IMG/VR virus record: IMGVR_UViG_3300042887_000443 | Coordinates: 1-25,554 of that record | Direction: 5' to 3' (one strand) | DNA: 25,554 nt | DNA from: a virus | Part shown: one piece after another, positions 14,179 to 20,428 of the stretch | How the letters are laid out: each line of letters opens with the position of its first letter | Numbering within the stretch: the stretch's first letter is position 1 | Program-made: the position numbers and the translations under genes | The notes under the pieces: generated by a model | What the model was told of the DNA's origin: nothing | Seen by the model: only the letters and a program-made list of their open reading frames with translations | Databases searched by the model: none

Positions 14179-16069
14179 CCGATACACAGGCCAGTTGTTG
14201 AGCACCCTCAACGTTATCTGTATACTCAATGAAGGTTTCCCAATCTACAGACTTAGGCATAGCACTCTTCAATGTGTCGTAGATAGCCTTGTCAATCTCC
14301 TCGTACGGGGCTTGTTTGTAACTGCCACCATCCCACGGTAGGAAACTGATACCGCTAATCTCATCGAAGTGTTCCCACACCCAAGCACCAACTGAAGGCC
14401 AATCTTTCTCTTTAACGTACACAGTTACTGAGGGCTTATGTTCACACCAGTGACGTTGATAGGTTAGCCACAACTTCAAGTGTGTGAAGGAGTCCAACTC
14501 ATCTCGTGTAACACAACCATCTGGTGCTTTCATAGGAAAGCTAAAGATAGTAGTGTCGTGAGGCTTCATTACATCCGCTTCTGAAGGTACTCCCTGACCC
14601 TGTAGAAAGGCTGTGATAGGGTCTTTGTTATCATTCCGAACACGGCGAATGTAGTAATCACTGTGGCGAGCATGAATGCCACTGGCACTATCAACAAGTT
14701 GAGAAACAGTACCAGAAGGCTTAACACACGTAATAGCAGCGGATTGAGGAATTCCCAATTCATTAGCAAGTTCCTTATTAGTAATAACAGCTAGCTCACG
14801 CAAACCACTTAATCTTGATGACAGACCCACATCATCAATGTTATTCAACAATGCGGAGTCTAGGATGCCTGTGATTGATACACCTAGCAAACGTTCCTCT
14901 TCAGTGTTCTTCTGCCACACCTTCCTTAGATAAGGGAATTCTGTAAGAGTAGACTGGAAAGTGCCAAGGATAGAGGCCAATCTAACTTTTCGCTGTAAAC
15001 TTGCGTCATCATCGTCTGCTCGGGCAACGACTTCAGTAAGGTTACAGAACTGATACGGACGTAAGATGATTTCGGAGCATGGGTTAGTCCCAAATTCATA
15101 AGAGCTGTCTCTCCGTCCATGTTTTTCAACCGTAGACTTAGCAGCGGCTCGGGAAAATACTCCTCGTTCGCCAGAGTATGACTGATACAACGCCAACCAT
15201 TCTGACATAAATTCCCCAACGGTGGGGCGTTCATTATAGCTCGCACTATTATTTGCAAGTGCTCGTTGTCCTTCTCGCTCCCACCACTGTCCGGCTTTGG
15301 CATGACGCATCCTATCATCTGATAAATCACTGAGGCTAATCATCGCTGACCTACGCACCCCACCAACAACCACGACTTCTCCAATCTTGCACATAATGTC
15401 ATGGCATTCCAAGCTGTTAAGTTTCCTACCCGCCGCACCTTTAAACTTATTAGTAACAAATTCAAAGAGTTCAGTGAGGGGTTTAGGGCCGCTAGCTCGA
15501 CCACCAAACGTTTTAAGGCGTGCCCCTGCCGGACGCACCTTGGTAACATCCCACTTCGGTACTTCCCCGGAATATAGCAAGGCGATGAGTTGACGTAAAC
15601 TCTTGGCCCAACCTGCTTTAGAGTCAGACACAGAGATAGTAGTGTCGCTATTAAACATCTGCGTAGGTACTTCAGGTAGCTTGTTAACATACTTACTCTC
15701 AACTGAGAATCCAACACCAGTGCCACATAACAAGATGTACATGGCTTCATCAAAGGATTTAACATCATCTACAGGGAGGTATGAACAGTTATACCCTGCT
15801 GTGTTGTCTCGTGTTAGTGCCTCTCCTGCGGTCATCATAGCTCGCATAGAAGGCATTACTTCGTGGTTTAGAACTGCTGAGTGTAACTCGCTGTACAACT
15901 CTACAGGCATAGCATACTTCATCTTATGTGTAAGATGGCGATCCATAAACTTCATGTAACGATCAACTGTCTCAGGCCAATGCTCACGGCGATTCTCTTC
16001 TTCAATGAATCGGCTGTAACGGCTCTTGGCAATGAATGTTTCGTAAATACCCATTTCGTGTTTAATCAT
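14162..16069 (-). CDS. nrdJ: Adenosylcobalamin-dependent ribonucleoside-triphosphate reductase (class II RNR)
   Basis: Reduces ribonucleotides to deoxyribonucleotides using coenzyme B12, supplying DNA precursors. The 635-residue product has the cysteines of the monomeric Lactobacillus-type enzyme: Cys95 in YNCSYLPVDD, Cys331 (thiyl radical) in NPCSEIIL with Asn329 and Glu333, Cys342 in QFCNLTEV, and the C-terminal pair Cys628 and Cys633 in ACVSGVCEI that re-reduces the active site. The 331-342 and 628-633 spacings equal those of the L. leichmannii enzyme (408-419 and 731-736). CVKPSGTVSQLVDSASGIH is the conserved phosphate-binding block. ATG 16069 has GAGG about 9 bases upstream; the longer open frame to 16105 lacks a site. 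It overlaps the sigma gene at its end and a 38-codon gene at its start. Confidence 0.93.
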   Translation of the reverse strand: MIKHEMGIYETFIAKSRYSRFIEEENRREHWPETVDRYMKFMDRHLTHKMKYAMPVELYSELHSAVLNHEVMPSMRAMMTAGEALTRDNTAGYNCSYLPVDDVKSFDEAMYILLCGTGVGFSVESKYVNKLPEVPTQMFNSDTTISVSDSKAGWAKSLRQLIALLYSGEVPKWDVTKVRPAGARLKTFGGRASGPKPLTELFEFVTNKFKGAAGRKLNSLECHDIMCKIGEVVVVGGVRRSAMISLSDLSDDRMRHAKAGQWWEREGQRALANNSASYNERPTVGEFMSEWLALYQSYSGERGVFSRAAAKSTVEKHGRRDSSYEFGTNPCSEIILRPYQFCNLTEVVARADDDDASLQRKVRLASILGTFQSTLTEFPYLRKVWQKNTEEERLLGVSITGILDSALLNNIDDVGLSSRLSGLRELAVITNKELANELGIPQSAAITCVKPSGTVSQLVDSASGIHARHSDYYIRRVRNDNKDPITAFLQGQGVPSEADVMKPHDTTIFSFPMKAPDGCVTRDELDSFTHLKLWLTYQRHWCEHKPSVTVYVKEKDWPSVGAWVWEHFDEISGISFLPWDGGSYKQAPYEEIDKAIYDTLKSAMPKSVDWETFIEYTDNVEGAQQLACVSGVCEI

Positions 16070-16178
16070 CTTCCATTTCCTCTTCGTTATAAATTGCAAT
16101 TTCAATAATACCTAAATACAAACTTACATATACACCGGGTACTGATGCAAACTCTATGCCTACACACACCCCTGTCAT
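16062..16178 (-). CDS. 38-residue hydrophobic protein with acidic tail
   Basis: A very short gene filling the gap before the reductase. ATG 16178 overlaps the TGA of the previous gene (ATGA), the standard coupling seen in this operon, and its TAA (16062-16064) lies 8 bases inside the reductase gene. The peptide begins MTGVCVGIEFASVPGVYVSL, continues hydrophobic with a beta-like or membrane-associated character, and ends EEEMEDD. It contains the reductase ribosome site in its last codons, so its translation may help open the reductase start. Function unknown; it could be a leader peptide or a small regulatory protein. Confidence 0.6.
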   Translation of the reverse strand: MTGVCVGIEFASVPGVYVSLYLGIIEIAIYNEEEMEDD

Positions 16179-16363
16179 AAATCTAATTGCGATGGACATT
16201 TGACCTCCATGTTGCGTAGCTCACATTCACGCATGTTATTAATAATGAATTTGGCTTCATCAGACAGTAGGGCATAGAACAAGGGGCCGTACTTACCACT
16301 ACGTACAATGTAATCAAAGTCTTTAATTACATGGTGTAGCCAAGCTTCTTCTTCGTTTACCAT
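16175..16363 (-). CDS. 62-residue protein of unknown function
   Basis: Starts at ATG 16363 with AAGGA 8 bases upstream and ends in a TGA overlapping the ATG of the next small gene. The product is acidic at the N-terminus (MVNEEEAWLHHVIKDFDYIV), mostly helical, and carries LSDEAKFIINNMRECELRNM near the end. No known motif. It lies 4 bases after the preceding gene, within the string of small genes between mazG and the reductase. Likely real on ribosome site and spacing; function not assigned. Confidence 0.7.
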   Translation of the reverse strand: MVNEEEAWLHHVIKDFDYIVRSGKYGPLFYALLSDEAKFIINNMRECELRNMEVKCPSQLDL

Positions 16364-16367
16364 TGTT

Positions 16368-16652
16368 TCAATCCTTTACTTTTACTAGTTCATTAGCAAG
16401 TCTACGATGAAAACTATCTTCCCCGTCATCACCACTAACTAACCAGTCAATACGTTGAACGTACACATATGCCTCTTTCAATAGAGACACGGCTTTATCA
16501 AACTCCCTAATAGTCTCTCTACTGTAGTGGTGGCCGATAACATCACCCCACTGGTTTTCATCGTTGCAATCGTTCTTTTCAATTAACTCTGCAATTTCTT
16601 CTGCAATCATTTGTAGCTGATATTGGTGGTAGTTAAAGTGACCTCCACTCAT
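16368..16652 (-). CDS. Conserved small phage protein (SGGHFNY family), unknown function
   Basis: A 94-residue protein with a start MSGGHFNYHQYQLQMIAEEI and a late block YVQRIDWLVSGDDGEDSFHR. I recognise both blocks from a family of phage proteins of unknown role that begin with S-G-G-H-F-N-Y and contain the DWL-SGDDGE-SFHRRL stretch. Between them lie two acidic helices and a HHYSRETI loop. No catalytic function has been tied to it that I know of. ATG 16652 overlaps the mazG TGA by 4 bases (ATGA) and GGAG lies 7 bases upstream inside mazG, so it is translated with mazG. Confidence 0.8.
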   Translation of the reverse strand: MSGGHFNYHQYQLQMIAEEIAELIEKNDCNDENQWGDVIGHHYSRETIREFDKAVSLLKEAYVYVQRIDWLVSGDDGEDSFHRRLANELVKVKD

Positions 16653-16963
16653 CGTTCGTCTCCACTACCTTGCAACTTACCACGTACTTGTCGGCTACGT
16701 AGTTTGTTGATGTTTGCAATTGCTACATCTTGCATATCCATGTTATAAAATTCAGCTAGCACAGCTACAAACCACAACACATCACCCAACTCCTTTTTTA
16801 GGTTGTCTCGGTTTACTAACCCTGCGCTGTCCCTCACTGCTTTTGCGAACAGGGACGCTACTTCCCCTGCTTCCCCTACTAGCCCTAGGCTTAGGTACTG
16901 ATTGTTTAATGCTGTCGGGAGGGCTAGCCTTGCTGCCATCTCTTGATACTCTCGTAGATTCAT
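16649..16963 (-). CDS. mazG: MazG-like nucleotide pyrophosphohydrolase
   Basis: Expected to hydrolyse nucleoside triphosphates to monophosphates, either house-cleaning or lowering host alarmone levels. The 104-residue product is a single MazG domain: helix 1 (MNLREYQEMAARLALP), then GLVGEAGEVASLFAKAV with Glu31 and Glu34, and KKELGDVLWFVAVLAEFY with Glu58 and Asp61, giving the ExxE...ExxD magnesium site. ATG 16963 is chosen because it starts the family's usual first helix and has AGGA/AGAAG upstream; the longer open frame to 17065 lies in the HNH gene. Its first 182 bases are also read in another frame by the HNH gene. Works with the reductase and ThyX in dNTP control. Confidence 0.88.
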   Translation of the reverse strand: MNLREYQEMAARLALPTALNNQYLSLGLVGEAGEVASLFAKAVRDSAGLVNRDNLKKELGDVLWFVAVLAEFYNMDMQDVAIANINKLRSRQVRGKLQGSGDER

Positions 16964-17321
16964 TCTTCTCTTCCTTTGTTTTAACTTTATGACACGCAGT
17001 ACACAACACCTGTAAGTTACTCTTCTCACAGAACATACGGTCAATGTACACATCCCAAGAAACAAAACCAGTAGTCGGGTTAACTACTGGCTCCATATGA
17101 TCTACTTGAACATCCTTAGCTGTGTATTCATTGTGACAACAAGCACACCTGTAATGCATTGCTAGTTTACCAGACTTCTTATTAATCTTTCTACCTAGCT
17201 CTGCCTCTTTCAGTGCCTTCCATTTAGGGGGCCACCTTCGCATTCCACCACGTAGCGTACTAGTAATGAAGCTGCGATAGCGGCCCTCTGTCCACTCTCC
17301 ATCGTTCCTTACTTCACCCAC
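16782..17321 (-). CDS. HNH endonuclease with overprinted C-terminal tail
   Basis: A 179-residue HNH nuclease. Residues 1-55 form the basic N-terminal part (EVRNDGEWTEGRYRSFITST). Cys59 and Cys62 (CACC) and Cys107 and Cys110 form a zinc site, and VDH (Asp74, His75), Asn102 and His111 are the HNH residues. Similar phage proteins are packaging-associated, homing-like or free-standing nucleases. From about residue 120 the tail is Ser/Arg/Lys/Pro-rich, low in complexity, and lies wholly inside the first 182 bases of mazG in another frame. The start is uncertain: GTG 17321 fits the start I recall for relatives, TTG 17339 is possible, and neither has a strong ribosome site. It overlaps the preceding gene by 13 bases. 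Confidence 0.82.
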   Translation of the reverse strand: MGEVRNDGEWTEGRYRSFITSTLRGGMRRWPPKWKALKEAELGRKINKKSGKLAMHYRCACCHNEYTAKDVQVDHMEPVVNPTTGFVSWDVYIDRMFCEKSNLQVLCTACHKVKTKEEKNESTRVSRDGSKASPPDSIKQSVPKPRASRGSRGSSVPVRKSSEGQRRVSKPRQPKKGVG

Positions 17322-17545
17322 GGTACTACTTTTGTCCAAGCAGCGAAGTGGTGCATAGTGCCATTGCTGTCAACGCATTTGCTGTACATTCCGTCAATAC
17401 CCATGAATTTGTATACATCACCCATTGTAAACTCTTCACTAGCTGGTGGTACGCTGACCACATCTGTCGGTGCAAGTTTAAAATGTTTTCCATATTCCAT
17501 GTCATACAATGCTTTCATATCCGAAATATCTATTTCGCTAATCAT
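17309..17545 (-). CDS. 78-residue protein of unknown function
   Basis: Starts at ATG 17545 with GGGAG 4 bases upstream. The product opens MISEIDISDMKALYDMEYGK and ends HHFAAWTKVVPWVK. The middle has a Pro-Pro turn and EEFTMGDVYKFMGIDGMY. The last part looks like a small beta domain that could read a ligand or protein, but no family is recognised. It overlaps the HNH start by 13 bases and begins 9 bases after the small membrane protein gene. Confidence 0.75.
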   Translation of the reverse strand: MISEIDISDMKALYDMEYGKHFKLAPTDVVSVPPASEEFTMGDVYKFMGIDGMYSKCVDSNGTMHHFAAWTKVVPWVK

Positions 17546-17554
17546 ATTACTCCC

Positions 17555-17704
17555 TTATTTTAAATTTAACCATAATCCAATCTGTGCAATGGCATACCCT
17601 GTCCAAATCATACCATTAGACATTTCACCCTTGCTCCATTGTAGCACACCTACGATGAGGTAGCCAACCCCTGTAGCCCCTACAATAAGGTGTTCAAGTG
17701 TCAT
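17555..17704 (-). CDS. 49-residue membrane protein with two hydrophobic segments (holin-like size)
   Basis: A short gene from ATG 17704 to TAA 17555-17557. The product has two hydrophobic stretches: HLIVGATGVGYLIVGVLQW (about residues 5-23) and MIWTGYAIAQIGLWLNL (about 32-48), linked by the polar loop SKGEMSNG. The first is Gly-rich like a helix-packing segment. It overlaps the previous gene by 11 bases, with AGGG in the upstream gene about 7 bases before the ATG, and the next gene follows after 9 bases with its own ribosome site. The size and two-helix layout resemble small class II holins or pinholins, but the position in the early block does not demand that role. Membrane location is a strong inference; function is open. 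Confidence 0.7.
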   Translation of the reverse strand: MTLEHLIVGATGVGYLIVGVLQWSKGEMSNGMIWTGYAIAQIGLWLNLK

Positions 17705-17981
17705 AGTCTAACCCTAATTCTTTGGCATTCTCTGCCATCTTGTTGAGTGCGTCATTAGATGTTAGTGGCTTGTACAGTGTGTTCATTGTTTCAAAACTTC
17801 CGTCTGGATATTTCTTTAACACAGCACTGGTTCTAATAACATCTCTGCCCCACACATAGTGGTCTACTGCATTAACACGACCTACCTCTATCCCCTCAAA
17901 CCGTGTTGTGTCAAACGTTGCTTTACCCGTAAAGTAAACAACAGGTTTAATTACAACTTCATCGTAAATTATTTCGTCCAT
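17694..17981 (-). CDS. 95-residue protein of unknown function
   Basis: ATG 17981 with GGAG 5 bases upstream, inside the end of thyX (13-base overlap). The product starts MDEIIYDEVVIKPVVYFTGK and is beta-rich through about residue 60 with RVNAVDHYVWGRDVIRTSAV, then ends in a helical, acidic stretch (LNKMAENAKELGLDYDT). No known motif; the first part could be a small barrel. Its stop overlaps the ATG of the membrane protein gene. Translation is probably coupled to thyX. Confidence 0.75.
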   Translation of the reverse strand: MDEIIYDEVVIKPVVYFTGKATFDTTRFEGIEVGRVNAVDHYVWGRDVIRTSAVLKKYPDGSFETMNTLYKPLTSNDALNKMAENAKELGLDYDT

Positions 17982-18604
17982 AAATACTCCATTGTTGGGT
18001 AACATTTAAGAAGCTGTTCTTTTACTAGTAATGCCACCTCTCGGTGTTCTTTCTGAGTAGAGGGATCACAACGCACATCAATGTAGTGAATCCAATTACG
18101 TAGTGTACCCTTCATGTACATCCTACTCATTGTCAATCCTTCAGGTAGTATTTTACGTGCTACTTCTTTTGCAATGTTACGGTCTAACGCTTGCTTATAA
18201 AGGAATTCAGCGTCATCAATGACTCGCTGTTGAGCACGTTGCCACCACACTTCTAGATCAGGATTCTCACACTCTAAACTGTTCTGTCGATTCTTTTCAT
18301 CTTGCATACGACACTCAGATCGTTCAAACCCTTGTACCTCTGCATATCGTTGACTAAACTCTTGAAAGTAAAAGCTGCGGTGACGTAAGATTTGACGGGC
18401 AATGTCTCGTGTAGTTTCAATCTCTACACACATATCCACCATATCTAACGGTGACCAATGCTTATTCTTTACAAGGTACTTAACCAACTTACCTGCTGTC
18501 TCTTTATTATCTTGGTTCTCAGGGTTGGACACTCGTGCCATGTATGCCACTAAATCCTCCCCTGCCGGGGTACTCCAAATCAGTTTTACCTTGCTCATAC
18601 TCAT
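17969..18604 (-). CDS. thyX: Flavin-dependent thymidylate synthase
   Basis: Makes dTMP from dUMP using FAD, NADPH and methylene-tetrahydrofolate, independent of ThyA. The 211-residue product has the family signature RHRSFYFQEFSQRY (residues 74-87: RHR, seven residues, then Ser84), the early block YMARVSNP (21-28) and the C-terminal block from PEGLTMSRM through RNWIHYIDVR (about 155-178), then HREVA. Length is normal. ATG 18604 has AGGAG 4 bases upstream; a second ATG 6 bases further on is possible. It follows a 53-base gap that holds no other certain gene. With the class II reductase and MazG it forms the phage's DNA-precursor supply. Confidence 0.95.
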   Translation of the reverse strand: MSMSKVKLIWSTPAGEDLVAYMARVSNPENQDNKETAGKLVKYLVKNKHWSPLDMVDMCVEIETTRDIARQILRHRSFYFQEFSQRYAEVQGFERSECRMQDEKNRQNSLECENPDLEVWWQRAQQRVIDDAEFLYKQALDRNIAKEVARKILPEGLTMSRMYMKGTLRNWIHYIDVRCDPSTQKEHREVALLVKEQLLKCYPTMEYLWTK

Positions 18605-18686
18605 GTAGCTCCTCAGCCCAATCACGGTTTCGTTCGTTATTAATAATGATGGCTCGTTTACTCTTCCCAATCTTCTCCAGTTCCAA
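18519..18686 (-). CDS. Possible short protein overlapping thyX
   Basis: An open frame covers the only gap of the leftward block (18605-18657) and runs 86 bases into thyX before a TGA at 18519-18521. From TTG 18686 it reads 55 residues, including KSKRAIIINNERNRDWAEEL and LHEYEQGKTDLEYPGRGGF, with a balanced, protein-like content. The ATT-ATT-AAT-AAC codon run for IINN recurs in the gene at 16175-16363. Against it: no convincing ribosome site and no ATG, and the overlap with thyX is long. It may be a real small protein, a decayed remnant or chance. Confidence 0.3.
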   Translation of the reverse strand: MELEKIGKSKRAIIINNERNRDWAEELHEYEQGKTDLEYPGRGGFSGIHGTSVQP

Positions 18687-18888
18687 AGTCGGGCGGCTCG
18701 TCTTCATCAAGGTCTTCTGTGTCGTCATTTGTTTGAAAGAATTTGTGGTAGTTAGCAACTAATACATCGGGGATGAGGAGCACTATATCGTCTACTGACA
18801 ATCCTAGTGCAATTGTTAACTCAACAGGGTCATCAAAGTTCTCCTCAATGAATTGTTTCACTTGCCATAGTTTATCGTTATAGTTCAA
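18658..18888 (-). CDS. Small acidic protein, TTG start
   Basis: Encodes about 76 residues with a helical N-terminal part (NYNDKLWQVKQFIEENFDDP), a hydrophobic middle (ALGLSVDDIVLLIPDVLV) and a strongly acidic tail (DDTEDLDEDEPP and on to EDWEE). There is no ATG near the 5' end; TTG 18888 has AAAGG 9 bases upstream and TTG 18894 has it only 3 bases upstream. It overlaps the previous gene by about 11 bases. Acidic tails of this sort occur in DNA mimics and in single-strand DNA-binding proteins, but no family is recognised. Function unknown. Confidence 0.7.
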   Translation of the reverse strand: MNYNDKLWQVKQFIEENFDDPVELTIALGLSVDDIVLLIPDVLVANYHKFFQTNDDTEDLDEDEPPDFGTGEDWEE

Positions 18889-19228
18889 TTTCAACTACCT
18901 TTGGTTTATCACGTTTCTTGTTGCTCTCCTTACGCTTCTTAGCTGCCTCATCCATTGCATTGCAAAGATCGTCAGAGTTGTCAATGAACATTTCTTGTAG
19001 CTTAGTTAACTCAGTGATGAGTAGGTCAAGCTTCTGAATTCGTGCGTCTAAATCTTTCTTAGAGTATACACTGAAGTCTAAGTTGATGTGTCGGCTACAG
19101 TCTGAGATGGACACTGTAGCGTCAACGCCACCGCTAGACCATGCGTAACTCTCCATGTTCACTTCAATGGCTGCAATGCCTGTTGTTTTGTTTAAAAACT
19201 TACGTGAGTGATATTTAATCTTTGCCAT
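18878..19228 (-). CDS. 116-residue protein of unknown function
   Basis: ATG 19228 overlaps the phosphoesterase gene by 14 bases. The N-terminal half is beta-rich (IAAIEVNMESYAWSSGGVDA, then TVSISDCSRHINLDFSVY), followed by a long helix (DLDARIQKLDLLITELTKLQ) and a Lys/Arg-rich helix ending KPKVVEIEL. A small beta sheet with a helical hairpin suggests an oligomer, but nothing identifies it. Placed between the phosphoesterase and the acidic small gene, it belongs to the replication operon by layout only. Confidence 0.72.
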   Translation of the reverse strand: MAKIKYHSRKFLNKTTGIAAIEVNMESYAWSSGGVDATVSISDCSRHINLDFSVYSKKDLDARIQKLDLLITELTKLQEMFIDNSDDLCNAMDEAAKKRKESNKKRDKPKVVEIEL

Positions 19229-19982
19229 ACCGTCTTCCTAAATATTCAATTGATAAGAACATCTCATCAAAGTGACCATCATTAACCTCATTCAGCATTA
19301 CCAAACCACGCCAATGTTTGTTAGATAGTTGATCCATATAACTCTCATCGTGTAGGTAGTAGCTACCTGCAATTATAGCACAGATGGCCCTACCATCTGC
19401 CCTCTTACCGTAGGCTACTTGCTTTCCTTGTTGATGACCAGCAACACAAGACATATGGAGCTTACTGATAATAGCAGCAGCAGTACCAGCGGGCCTACCC
19501 ATTGCTCCAACAGGCCAATAGTGGTTGAAACCAACACCATTGATAAAAACAGGATGTAAGAATTCATGTACTTCCCAATCTTTTTCGTAACATAAATCCT
19601 TGGTGGAGATTAATCCCTCAAGGGTAGGGTTGTTATTAATAGCACGGTTAATGCGGTTCTCATGGTTCCCCATAAGCATAACCATACGTGGCTTATACAC
19701 CTTGTGCTTAGTTTCTTTCTGCACTTTCTGTAGTGTACGTAGGGGTGCTAGCATCTCCTGCATTGCCACCTTAGTTACTTCCACATCCTTCTTATAACGC
19801 AATCCTTCAAAGTATTTTGATCCTTTAATATCGTGCGTTGATAAAGATGGCATGTCTGCAAAGTCACCAATGTTAACTACCACATCAGGTCGGTAGTCAA
19901 CAATGGCTTTACCTGCCCATGCCAGATGTTCTCGTGCTACTCCTTCTTTAATCTGACAATCCGGGATTACCAATATCTTCAT
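19215..19982 (-). CDS. Calcineurin-like metallophosphoesterase
   Basis: A 255-residue phosphoesterase of a type often found in phages. Visible metal ligands: PDCQ (Asp8, with Gln10 where most families have His), NIGDFADM (Asp40), LMGNHENR (Asn106, His107), a single His154 in FNHY and AGHQQGK (His183). The final third carries the usual beta core. Such proteins may act on nucleic-acid phosphates or cyclic nucleotides; the substrate cannot be told here. ATG 19982 is chosen because it starts MKILVIPD, the first strand of the fold, and has AAGGA about 8 bases upstream; the longer open frame to 20018 has none. It overlaps the preceding gene by 35 bases. Confidence 0.88.
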   Translation of the reverse strand: MKILVIPDCQIKEGVAREHLAWAGKAIVDYRPDVVVNIGDFADMPSLSTHDIKGSKYFEGLRYKKDVEVTKVAMQEMLAPLRTLQKVQKETKHKVYKPRMVMLMGNHENRINRAINNNPTLEGLISTKDLCYEKDWEVHEFLHPVFINGVGFNHYWPVGAMGRPAGTAAAIISKLHMSCVAGHQQGKQVAYGKRADGRAICAIIAGSYYLHDESYMDQLSNKHWRGLVMLNEVNDGHFDEMFLSIEYLGRRYGKD

Positions 19983-20223
19983 AACCAAGTCCTTCTGTAA
20001 TAGTTGTCCAATCCTCATCTACACGCTTGCTAACCTTATCATAGACACCAACATACCCTGTCGCATCTAGAAACTTAGCAAACTGCAACAAAACATTGTC
20101 CCATCTTGTTGCATCATCCATCTCAAACTCATAGACAACCGATAGGTTGGTTGGGAACTCAATGTCGTTATACACATTGTCTTCAATCTCACTGGGCTTA
20201 ACACATTCAAAACGAAATTGCAT
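19948..20223 (-). CDS. 91-residue acidic protein of unknown function
   Basis: ATG 20223 with GGAG 8 bases upstream; the longer frame to 20244 lacks a site. The product opens MQFRFECVKPSEIEDNVYND and has a block VVYEFEMDDATRWDNVLLQF then KFLDATGYVGVYDK. Acidic, mixed alpha/beta. I recall similar small proteins in phages without a defined role. It overlaps the gene before by 17 bases and the phosphoesterase after by 35 bases. Function not assigned. Confidence 0.75.
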   Translation of the reverse strand: MQFRFECVKPSEIEDNVYNDIEFPTNLSVVYEFEMDDATRWDNVLLQFAKFLDATGYVGVYDKVSKRVDEDWTTITEGLGYEDIGNPGLSD

Positions 20224-20428
20224 CACTATCTCCTTCAATAACAATAAAAGCTTTCACGGGTTTATAAACACTGACACCTTTATTACAGTGCTCAGCGTGG
20301 TAGTTTGCGCTACTAATAGCACTCCTTTCAGACACATACATCTTAGGGGTGGCGGTGTTTTGTGTACACATAAACTCCCCTAAGTTTGCTCGGTGCTTTA
20401 ACAGCCACCCTTCCTTAATTACTTGCAT
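20207..20428 (-). CDS. 73-residue protein of unknown function
   Basis: ATG 20428 has GGAG 7 bases upstream, inside the end of the nuclease gene, which it overlaps by 14 bases. The product reads MQVIKEGWLLKHRANLGEFM, then CTQNTATPKMYVSERSAISS and a C-terminal beta stretch ending VIEGDSDAISF. It contains a few Cys and His residues (Cys, HAEHC) without a clear zinc pattern. The longer frame to 20467 is a shadow of the nuclease. No family recognised; small size and place suggest an accessory replication or host-takeover protein. Confidence 0.7.
   Translation of the reverse strand: MQVIKEGWLLKHRANLGEFMCTQNTATPKMYVSERSAISSANYHAEHCNKGVSVYKPVKAFIVIEGDSDAISF

Noticed and set aside
14926-15768. Two other-frame open reading frames (134 and 142 codons) on the - strand
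   Set aside because: They lie wholly inside nrdJ, whose conserved motifs fix the true frame.
18005-18604. Extended upstream start for thyX at 18670
   Set aside because: The extra 22 residues do not look like ThyX and ATG 18604 has AGGAG correctly placed.
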